Under the pieces are notes generated by a model. That model was not told where the DNA came from and searched no databases. It worked only from the letters and a program-made list of their open reading frames with translations. From assembly GCA_947177135.1 (NCBI GenBank), contig CAMWTI010000005.1, forward strand, positions 1 to 50,951: 50,951 bases of DNA. The letters are read 5' to 3'. How positions within the stretch are numbered: position 1 is the stretch's first letter; every line of letters begins with the position of its first letter. The position numbers and the translations under genes are program-made. This DNA comes from an uncultured Porphyromonadaceae bacterium (GTDB lineage: Bacteria > Bacteroidota > Bacteroidia > Bacteroidales > Muribaculaceae). Positions 1 to 7,598 of the stretch are shown one piece after another.

Positions 1-754
1 ACATTCCTGCCACAGTCGGACGAAGGCGTTTCTGACCGATTACAACAAGTATGTAAGATACAAAGGTTGCCCCTACCACAACCAATGACAAAGCACCCCA
101 TTCCATAGATGTGACAGCCTCCCATCTTGTTTCCGAAAGTTGCTGGGCAGAAAACGGCACCATACATATAAATGCAAACGTGAACATCCACTTCATTACG
201 GTGAAAATTGAATAACGGGATACAAAATTCTTGAAAAGCACTATATATAGAGCATAGCTCAATTGTGCTGTCAAAACTATTAAGTCACCCCATATCGACG
301 AAGATACAGTTCCTCTTGCCGAACTTCCTCCAAGAATAAGAAGCACTGCACCCGTAGCACCGGCGGCAATGCCCATGATTTTCTTTCCGGTTATAGGCTC
401 TTTCAGAAAAAACGCAGCAAGAACCATAGCCCATAACGGCATGCTTGTAGTAATTATGGACGCGTTTGTCGGTGATGTCATGCCCAGACCGGTGATGAAA
501 CAGCCCTGATTAAAGATGATTGCAAGTAACGATGCCCCGAAGAGTTTTGCCAGATCTTTCGACCCTACATGTTCCGGTTTCATGAACAATGATACAAGCC
601 AGAACAGAATCATGGCACCTGCAATACGCAAATTAGTTACTACCAGCGGTGTTATTGTGCCACTGATCATTACAAATTTAGCGATTGGAGACATAACACC
701 CCAGATTGTATTGGCTCCAAACATTGAGGCATGTCCTTTAAAATCTATTTTCAT
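1..754 (-). CDS. EamA/DMT-family transporter, C-terminus cut by window edge
   Basis: Minus-strand translation from cat at 752-754: MKIDFKGHASMFGANTIWGVMSPIAKFVMISGTITPLVVTNLRIAGAMILFW..., multi-TM with EamA-type repeat; open to base 1 (absent from ORF track because no stop in window). Confidence 0.8.
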   Translation of the reverse strand, partial: MKIDFKGHASMFGANTIWGVMSPIAKFVMISGTITPLVVTNLRIAGAMILFWLVSLFMKPEHVGSKDLAKLFGASLLAIIFNQGCFITGLGMTSPTNASIITTSMPLWAMVLAAFFLKEPITGKKIMGIAAGATGAVLLILGGSSARGTVSSSIWGDLIVLTAQLSYALYIVLFKNFVSRYSIFTVMKWMFTFAFICMVPFSAQQLSETRWEAVTSMEWGALSLVVVGATFVSYILVVIGQKRLRPTVAGM

Positions 755-803
755 ATATTTATATGGTCATACATATTTCAAGGTTCAACGTAAGCGGGAT
801 AAA

Positions 804-850
804 TGAACTGCCCCTAAGAGTTAGACAGACAACTTTCAGGGGGCAGTTCA
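804..850. repeat. 47-bp inverted repeat TGAACTGCCCC...GGGGGCAGTTCA; candidate collapsed IS-end/MITE-like remnant (or truA terminator)
   Basis: TGAACTGCCCCTAAGAGTT - AGACAGAC - AACTTTCAGGGGGCAGTTCA; near-perfect complementarity with one bulge. Confidence 0.5.
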
Positions 851-857
851 AAGTGGA

Positions 858-1595
858 TCATGCGTTCCAGTATGGGTAGGTTATTCGGGCAAGGTAGAGG
901 GCGTGTGGCGGCATGGAAGTGCCGGCAGCGCATCGGTCGCGTGCGTCGATGATGTCGCGGAATCCTTCGGTTGACAGTTTTCCGCGGCCGACGTCGACAA
1001 GGGTTCCGACGATGGCGCGGACCATGTTGCGGAGGAAGCGGTCGGCGGTGATTGTGAATGTCATTCCTCCGGTCAGGGGGTCGGGATCCCATCGGGCGTG
1101 GGTGACGTGGCAGATGTTTGTGCGGGCGTCGGAGTGGAGTTTGGCGAATGATGTGAAGTCGGTGATATGAGGGAGGATGGCGGCGGCGCGGTTCATTGCT
1201 TCATAGTCGAGCGGTTTGACGGGACGCCAGGCCAGATCGTTGAGAAATGGTGATCTGGCGGTGAGGGCGCGGTAGTGGTATGTGCGCGATGTTGCGTCGA
1301 ACCGGGCGTGGGCCTGGGGATGGACTTCAGTCACCGAGTATATGGCTATGTCGTTGCCGCAGATTGAATTGATGGCGCGCACTGACGGGGGGGCGGGCGC
1401 GTCGAAGTGTGCCACCATCATCGATGCGTTGACGCCGGCGTCGGTGCGTCCGGCGCCGACGATCGGGGTGGGGCGTCGGGTCAGCTTGGTCAGGGCGTCT
1501 TCAATGACGGACTGGACGGTGGTCTGGCCTGGTTGTATCTGCCAGCCGTGGAATGGGGCTCCGCGGTAGGCGAGGTGGAGGAAGTAGCGGGGCAT
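858..1595 (-). CDS. truA: tRNA pseudouridine synthase A
   Basis: MPRYFLHLAYRGAPFHGWQIQPGQTTVQSVIEDAL...GAGRTDAGVNA; start at internal Met of the listed ORF, overlapping the speA stop as TGATG. Confidence 0.92.
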   Translation of the reverse strand: MPRYFLHLAYRGAPFHGWQIQPGQTTVQSVIEDALTKLTRRPTPIVGAGRTDAGVNASMMVAHFDAPAPPSVRAINSICGNDIAIYSVTEVHPQAHARFDATSRTYHYRALTARSPFLNDLAWRPVKPLDYEAMNRAAAILPHITDFTSFAKLHSDARTNICHVTHARWDPDPLTGGMTFTITADRFLRNMVRAIVGTLVDVGRGKLSTEGFRDIIDARDRCAAGTSMPPHALYLARITYPYWNA

Positions 1596-3493
1596 CAGTC
1601 TTTTTCGAGGTAGGTGTAGCCGTAGAGTCCGGAGCGGTAGTTGCTGAGGAATTCGCGTCCTTCTTCGGGTGAGATTTTGCCGGCTTTCATTGAGGCTGTG
1701 ACCCATGTCTCAACGTTACGGACCAGTTTTTTGGGGTTGAACTGAACGTAGTCGAGGACTTCGGCGACTGTTTCGCCGTCGATTATCTGGTCGATTTCGT
1801 ATCGGTCTTTGTAGACGTCGATGTGGACGGCGTTGGTGTCGCCGAAGAGGTTGTGCATGTCGCCGAGTATTTCCTGGTATGCTCCGACGAGGAATACTCC
1901 TATATAATATGGTTCGTTTGGTTTAAGGATGTGGACAGGCAGTGATGCGCTCATGCCTGAGGAGGTGATAAAGTGGGTGATCTTGCCGTCGCTGTCGCAG
2001 GTCATGTCTTGTATGGTGGCCTGTCGGGTCGGCTTTTCGTCGAGCCGGCTGATTGGCATGATCGGGAATACCTGGTCGATTGCCCAAGAGTCGGGGAGTG
2101 ACTGGAAGAGGGAGAAGTTGCAGAAGTATTTGTCGGGGATCATTTTTGCCACTTTGCGCAGTTCTTCCGGCGGATGCTTCATTGATGAGGCCATATCGCT
2201 GACTTCGCGAGCAATGCTCCAGAAGAGTTTTTCGATTTTGGCTCTGGTCCGCAGGTCGGCGAGTCCGAGGCTGAAGAGGTCGAGAGCTTCTTCGCGGATC
2301 TGGAGTGCGTCGTGCCAGCTTTCAAATAGGTTCTGCTGGTCGAGTTTGTCCCATATGGAGTATAGTTCGCGGGCAAGTTCGTGGTCTTCGGGTGGAATCT
2401 GTTCGTTGTCGTTCCATTGTGGCAGTGATGCCGATTCGAGGACTTCGAAGATGAGTACGGAGTGGTGGGCGGAGAGAGAGCGTCCGCTTTCGGTGATGAT
2501 GTTTGGCTGAGAGAGGTTGTTTTTGACGCATGCGTCGACCAGGGCGCTGATGGCGTCGTTGGCGTATTCCTGAATGGAATAGTTCATGGAACTTTCGCTG
2601 GATGAGGAGCGGGTGCCGTCGTAGTCCACGCCAAGTCCGCCGCCGATGTCGACGAAGTCGATGTTGAAGCCCATTTTTGTTAGCTGGATATAGAATTGGA
2701 CGGCTTCACGAAGGGCGTTTTTGATGCGGCGTATTTTGGTGATCTGGCTTCCGATGTGGAAGTGGATGAGTTTAAGCGATCCGGTCATTCGGTTGCGTTC
2801 GAGGAAGTCAACCGCTTCGAGCAGTTCGCTGGAGTTGAGACCGAATTTGCTTTGGTCGCCGCCGCTTTCTTCCCATTTCCCGGATCCGGAGCTTGAGAGT
2901 TTTATACGTATTCCGATGTTGGGTGTGATCTGCAGTCGTTTTGCTATTCTGGCTATGATTCTGAGTTCGTTGAGTTTTTCAACGACGAGGAATATGCGTC
3001 GTCCCATTTTTTGGGCGAGCAGGGCAAGTTCGACGTAGTTTTCGTCTTTGTATCCGTTACAGATTATGAGGGCGTTTTCGTCAATGTTTGTGGCGAGGAC
3101 AGCGTGCAGTTCGGGTTTTGAGCCAGCTTCAAGTCCGATGTTGAATTTTTTGCCGTGGCTGACGATTTCTTCAACGACCTCGCGGATCTGGTTTACCTTG
3201 ATTGGGTAGATTATGTAGTTCTGGGCTTTGTAGTCATAGTCGGCGGCAGCCTGTTTGAAGCAGCGCGAGATTTTTTCGACCCGGTTGTCGAGTATGTCGG
3301 GGAAGCGGAGCAGGACAGGGGCGCCGATGTCGCGCACCTGGAGTTCGTCCATTACATCTTTAAGGTCGACCGATGAATATCCCTCGCGGGGAGTCACGGC
3401 CACGTGTCCGCGTTCGTTGATTGAAAAGTATTTCAGCCCCCAGCCGGCAATGTTGTATAGCTCGGTGCTGTCTTCAATACGCCATTTTCTCAT
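1595..3493 (-). CDS. speA: Biosynthetic arginine decarboxylase
   Basis: 632 aa, MRKWRIEDSTELYNIAGWGLKYFSINERGHV..., IYPIKVNQ PLP-lysine region, FHIGSQ, ESGRSLSAHH. Confidence 0.95.
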   Translation of the reverse strand: MRKWRIEDSTELYNIAGWGLKYFSINERGHVAVTPREGYSSVDLKDVMDELQVRDIGAPVLLRFPDILDNRVEKISRCFKQAAADYDYKAQNYIIYPIKVNQIREVVEEIVSHGKKFNIGLEAGSKPELHAVLATNIDENALIICNGYKDENYVELALLAQKMGRRIFLVVEKLNELRIIARIAKRLQITPNIGIRIKLSSSGSGKWEESGGDQSKFGLNSSELLEAVDFLERNRMTGSLKLIHFHIGSQITKIRRIKNALREAVQFYIQLTKMGFNIDFVDIGGGLGVDYDGTRSSSSESSMNYSIQEYANDAISALVDACVKNNLSQPNIITESGRSLSAHHSVLIFEVLESASLPQWNDNEQIPPEDHELARELYSIWDKLDQQNLFESWHDALQIREEALDLFSLGLADLRTRAKIEKLFWSIAREVSDMASSMKHPPEELRKVAKMIPDKYFCNFSLFQSLPDSWAIDQVFPIMPISRLDEKPTRQATIQDMTCDSDGKITHFITSSGMSASLPVHILKPNEPYYIGVFLVGAYQEILGDMHNLFGDTNAVHIDVYKDRYEIDQIIDGETVAEVLDYVQFNPKKLVRNVETWVTASMKAGKISPEEGREFLSNYRSGLYGYTYLEKD

Positions 3494-3548
3494 TTCTTGT
3501 AAGTCAGAGAGTGAAAGAAAGTATTTATAGTATGAAAGTGTTGGTTGT

Positions 3549-4256
3549 TTATCTGTTCTGGGGCGGCAGTGATGAGGCGATTGCTTCCCGGCTGAGTTCG
3601 ATTATCTGTGGGGTGTCGTGGTCGATCGGTTTGTGGATTGTGAGTATTATTCGTCCCCAGCGTGGCACTTTTGCAGTGCGAGGCATTATGCTGAATGCTC
3701 CGTCGATGGTGACCGGCACCACAGGGAGTTTGAATTCGCTGGCCAGATTGTAGGCTCCACGTTTGAAACGGCCCATTCGTCCGGTGAGGGTCCGCGCTCC
3801 TTCCGGAAATATCACAAGGCTCATTTTTTTTGCGAGTTGATGTTCGGCGGCGGCCATAGTCGCGGCTATTCCGTGCGCGGTTGTGTCGACAAAGATGTGA
3901 CCTGCGCGTTTGCATGCCCATCCGACGAGAGGGATTTTTTCAAGGCTGCGTTTCATCATCCATCTGAAGTTGTGGCCGAGGTATCCGTAGATTGCGAAAA
4001 TGTCGTATGCTCCCTGGTGGTTGGCAACAAACACGTAGTCTTTTGCCTGGTCGATGTTTTCTTGTCCGTGCACTTCCACTTTGACCAGTGTGAGCGCACA
4101 CATGATCCTGGCCCAGATACGAGGGGGATGGTAGCCCCACCATTTGCCGCCGAATATGGTGCATCCGGCAGCGGTTGTCAGTGCGGTCAATGCTGTGGCG
4201 GTCAGAGCCAATGGCAGCATAAAGCATAGTTGGTAAATACGATAGAGCGCAATCAT
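3549..4256 (-). CDS. plsC: 1-acyl-sn-glycerol-3-phosphate acyltransferase (PlsC family)
   Basis: NHQGAYD (HxxxxD acyltransferase motif) and FPEGARTLTGRMGRFKRGA. Confidence 0.85.
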   Translation of the reverse strand: MIALYRIYQLCFMLPLALTATALTALTTAAGCTIFGGKWWGYHPPRIWARIMCALTLVKVEVHGQENIDQAKDYVFVANHQGAYDIFAIYGYLGHNFRWMMKRSLEKIPLVGWACKRAGHIFVDTTAHGIAATMAAAEHQLAKKMSLVIFPEGARTLTGRMGRFKRGAYNLASEFKLPVVPVTIDGAFSIMPRTAKVPRWGRIILTIHKPIDHDTPQIIELSREAIASSLPPQNR

Positions 4257-4277
4257 AGGCGCAAAATTAGCGAAAAA

Positions 4278-4309
4278 TTTGCAAATTTAAAAAAAACAGC
4301 GTAACTTTG
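4278..4309 (+). promoter_or_regulatory. Bacteroidetes-type promoter for tRNA-Gln
   Basis: TTTG at 4278-4281, 20-nt spacer, TAACTTTG at 4302-4309. Confidence 0.65.
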
Positions 4310-4352
4310 CTGCCGCTTTAGGCGACATATGAGTGCGCCTGGGCGATGTGAT

Positions 4353-4423
4353 TGTCTTATGGTGTAATGGTAGCACTGCAGTTTTTGGTTCTGCCTGTCT
4401 TGGTTCGAATCCAGGTAAGACAA
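4353..4423 (+). tRNA. tRNA-Gln (anticodon TTG)
   Basis: Acceptor TGTCTTA/TAAGACA, T-arm GGTTCGAATCC, anticodon loop TTTTGGT. Confidence 0.9.
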
Positions 4424-4430
4424 CATAAAT

Positions 4431-4463
4431 GACAGAGCCGAGATTTGTAATCTCGGCTCTGTC
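4431..4463. terminator. Perfect 14-bp stem-loop between convergent tRNA-Gln and transglutaminase-like gene
   Basis: GACAGAGCCGAGAT-TTGTA-ATCTCGGCTCTGTC followed by GTTTC. Confidence 0.75.
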
Positions 4464-4513
4464 GTTTCTCGTGGTGCGAGAGGAAAATCAAGTAGGTTGT
4501 TGCCGTGTGTCGG

Positions 4514-5986
4514 TTATCGGTAGTGATGGTCGATCTGCGGGCGGGTCGTGACATAGTCGGGCATGCACTGGCCTGTGCGTGCTCCGATGTAGGTCGGGTC
4601 TGAGATATAGAACGTGCGTCCGTCGAAGCTGTATGAATCGCCGCCGATCGGTTCGGTCAGGCACACGGCCGCGCTTTCGTGGCCGGGATATGTGATCATC
4701 TGGTTTTCGATTCCGAGGGCGTTCCAGAGCAGGTAGGTGTAGAACACAGCACGGTCTTCGCAGTCGCACTGCGGATAGAAGAGCATTTCTTCAAAGAAGT
4801 ATGGCTTTTCGAATCCGTGGGCCTGGTCGTCGGTGGCATAGCTGAAGGCCGACTGAGTGAAGCGTAGCAGGGCGTCGACTGCTTCGAGCTGCGGCTTGCC
4901 GGCCAGCTGGATCTTGATCTGGTTGACTATGTCGGCGCGCAGTTCAGGTTCGAGCACTGTCGAGGCATAGTCTGTCATCTCCATCTGCGGATATCGGTAG
5001 AGCATCGGGAAGAGGTTGGCATTGACGTTGCCGTTGAGTTCGATTCCGCCGAATTTCAGATGGAAGGTGTGAGGCTTGTAAGGGATGGCTGGCGCCTGGG
5101 CGAAGCGAAGGTCGAGTTCGCGGCCGGTAGTGGCGCCTTCGGGGAGGCGACAGGTGGTGATGGATGTTGACGGGTCAAGGTCGTCGCTGTCGGCGAAGAT
5201 GAAGAAGCGGGAGCTGTCAATGCGCATGTATGGACGGCCATAGACCGTCTGGCTGAAAGGGAGCAGGAGCAGTCCTTCGCCGGTGGCCGTCATGCCAAGT
5301 CGAGCTCCGAAGCCCATGTGGGTGAGCAGGAAGTGGCTCAGTGCCATCCTGGCCGTGGAGTGGTGACCTGAGTAGCGGGTGTTGACGTAGCCGCGCACCA
5401 GGTCGAAGGTCAGGTAGTCGTTGAAGCGGTGTGAGGCTGCCAGGGCCTGTAGGTGTGAGCACAAAGCCCTTGCCTGGCTGTCGGAGTCGAGATCGCGCCA
5501 CAGTGATGCGAATTCTTTTTCGGAGCCGAGGCGCCTGGGTATACGCACGTCGGTCTGCGGCATTCCGAACGTCATGCCGTAGAAGTCAAATGTTTGTTCC
5601 GCCGCAGGCTCCGGCTCGGGCTGTGGAGCTGGAGGTTCGGGAGTCGCTGACGGAGGCAGGGGCTTTGGGTCGTCAGCTATGGTCTGGGGGGCCGGAATGT
5701 CGCTGTCGCGTGGGGTGTCGGCCTGCCGCGGAGCCACTGGCGCCTTGTCGGGCTTCGGGGTCTCGTCGCGTTCGATGCCTTTGAAGCGGTCGTATTCCAC
5801 CCATGCGTTTTCGAGGAAGCGGGCGTAGTCCTTTAGTACGTTCTCGCGAAACGACGCATAGTCGCTGAGCACACTCTGGCGGAATTCGCTGAACGACTGC
5901 CGGCTGCTGGTGCTATCGGAGCCGTAGGCGGCGGCGACGGCGGTCAGCAGCATCATGGCGGCCGTTGTTTGTCGGAGAGGATTCAT
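4514..5986 (-). CDS. Secreted transglutaminase-like cysteine-peptidase-fold protein with N-terminal 11-aa repeats and Pro-rich linker
   Basis: Signal peptide-like MNPLRQTTAAMMLLTAVAAAYG; CDCEDRAVFYTYLLWNALG, PGHESAAV, FYISDPTYIGARTG (Cys/His/Asp arrangement). Confidence 0.7.
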   Translation of the reverse strand: MNPLRQTTAAMMLLTAVAAAYGSDSTSSRQSFSEFRQSVLSDYASFRENVLKDYARFLENAWVEYDRFKGIERDETPKPDKAPVAPRQADTPRDSDIPAPQTIADDPKPLPPSATPEPPAPQPEPEPAAEQTFDFYGMTFGMPQTDVRIPRRLGSEKEFASLWRDLDSDSQARALCSHLQALAASHRFNDYLTFDLVRGYVNTRYSGHHSTARMALSHFLLTHMGFGARLGMTATGEGLLLLPFSQTVYGRPYMRIDSSRFFIFADSDDLDPSTSITTCRLPEGATTGRELDLRFAQAPAIPYKPHTFHLKFGGIELNGNVNANLFPMLYRYPQMEMTDYASTVLEPELRADIVNQIKIQLAGKPQLEAVDALLRFTQSAFSYATDDQAHGFEKPYFFEEMLFYPQCDCEDRAVFYTYLLWNALGIENQMITYPGHESAAVCLTEPIGGDSYSFDGRTFYISDPTYIGARTGQCMPDYVTTRPQIDHHYR

Positions 5987-5997
5987 CTCGTAGTCGG

Positions 5998-6630
5998 TCA
6001 GAAGCCTTTGCGCACGAAGTCGGAGATGGAGGAGGCATGGCGCTGTGCGGCCTCGCTTTCTTTCAAGGCGTTCTCCATGGCGCGTATGCGGGCTTTGGAT
6101 GCGGCGCTTTCGTTGACAATGAAGAATGTCTGCATCTCGAATACACCGTTGCCCATGTCGCGGATAATAGAGAAACTCTCGCTCATTTCGTTTTTGATTT
6201 CTTTTTCGACCAGGCGCTCATAGGCGGCATAGAAGTGGTCGAATTCCTCGGCTGCGCTTTCGTCGGAGCCATTGGCAGCCATGTCGGAGACCACGCGGCC
6301 CTTGAGAGTGGAGCCGGCTTCGTTGGAGTAGTTGACGCAGGCGTTGTTGACTGCCTGCTGGTGGCCGATATTTTTGGACTTGAAGTTGCCGGCTACGCCA
6401 ACGACTTCGTGTCCGTCTTCAGCCATGGATATCAGGGTTGTGTAGTGCTTGTTGAGCGCGCCTTCGAGGGTGCTTGACGAGCCGAATATTTTCCATACCT
6501 CTTTTTTGTATTCCTTGAGTTTTGCTTTGGTTTCTTTGTTGATCTGTTTTTGTTGCTGTTTTGTCAGTTCTGTTGCCGATGCGCCAAGGGTGATGCAGAG
6601 GGTCATGAGAAGGAGCATGAATTTCTTCAT
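5998..6630 (-). CDS. Secreted LPP20-like domain protein
   Basis: Signal peptide MKKFMLLLMTLCITLGASA; GVAGNFKSKNIGHQQAVNNACVNYSNEAGSTLKG resembles LPP20-type repeats. Confidence 0.5.
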   Translation of the reverse strand: MKKFMLLLMTLCITLGASATELTKQQQKQINKETKAKLKEYKKEVWKIFGSSSTLEGALNKHYTTLISMAEDGHEVVGVAGNFKSKNIGHQQAVNNACVNYSNEAGSTLKGRVVSDMAANGSDESAAEEFDHFYAAYERLVEKEIKNEMSESFSIIRDMGNGVFEMQTFFIVNESAASKARIRAMENALKESEAAQRHASSISDFVRKGF

Positions 6631-6722
6631 AGGTCAGTAGATTTTAATTGTTGATGATATTGTTTTGGTTATATGTGTGAAATTTGGTTGTTGTATGGAG
6701 ACGATGGTGAGAGTCAGTCGGG

Positions 6723-7598
6723 TCAGTTGCCGTGGATAACAAGGTTGAACACCTTCATGCCCATTTTCCGGTCGGTGCGGCGCACTTTTGAAAGCCATCG
6801 CACGAAGTCGCTGTAGGTCAGCGAGCGAGGCAGCGACGTGTCGGCCGAGGCGTGGTCTATGGCTTTGGTGAACTCGTTGGGTGAGAAGAGGACATAGAGC
6901 CTGTTGTGCTCGATGGCCTTGTCAGTCACCATGGTCAGTTCGTCGGGGACTCCGAGGTTTTTGTCGGCCTTGTCGGCGCTGAAAAACACATATTCGCGTC
7001 CGTGTCTGACCGGCACTCTGCCGGAGGTCGAGGAGGAGTAGGGTAGCAGGGTCATGACGTCATCGCCAACAGTGAGATATACGGTCAGAAATCCGTCGGC
7101 CGGTGCCGAGAAACTGAGAAAGAGATCGTCGCCCGAGCGGAAGTCGGTGTCGGCATGGCGTGGCGTGGTGCCGTTACGCAGCACCGTGGCATTGAAGTCT
7201 GCGGCAAGGTTGGAGAGGGCACGTGCCTTTATGCGCACTTTGCAACGCACGATGTAGTGGCCGTCTGAGTCGAGTTCTGTTGTGAACTGCGGGTCTCCGT
7301 CGTCGGCTATCCATTCGCCGTTGACTTCCGAGGCCGAGAGTGACGAGAAGAATGTCTGCTCGCCCGAGCGGTCGGCCACGTCGCGCTGCACGGTGGTCTG
7401 GCTGATCACTGTGCCGAATTCGCGTGCCAGGGCGTTGATGCGGGCGGCTTCGAGGGCTTTCTGGCGGGCCATGGCGGGAGAGTCGTCGCTCTCGCCATAG
7501 TATGTGGCTTCGCCGTTGATTGTGACCACGTTTTGCGCCTGAGCCGCGCCGACGCCACTCAGGATCATGGCCAGGGTGATGATCAGGGCTTTAATCAT
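6723..7598 (-). CDS. Secreted LPP20-like + DUF4384-like protein
   Basis: Start MIKALIITLAMILSGVGAAQAQ at 7598, ATGA overlap with upstream caspase stop; NGEATYYGESDDSPAMARQKALEAARINALA plus C-terminal ADGFLTVYLTVGDDVMTLLP...RLYVLFSPNEF. Confidence 0.7.
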   Translation of the reverse strand: MIKALIITLAMILSGVGAAQAQNVVTINGEATYYGESDDSPAMARQKALEAARINALAREFGTVISQTTVQRDVADRSGEQTFFSSLSASEVNGEWIADDGDPQFTTELDSDGHYIVRCKVRIKARALSNLAADFNATVLRNGTTPRHADTDFRSGDDLFLSFSAPADGFLTVYLTVGDDVMTLLPYSSSTSGRVPVRHGREYVFFSADKADKNLGVPDELTMVTDKAIEHNRLYVLFSPNEFTKAIDHASADTSLPRSLTYSDFVRWLSKVRRTDRKMGMKVFNLVIHGN

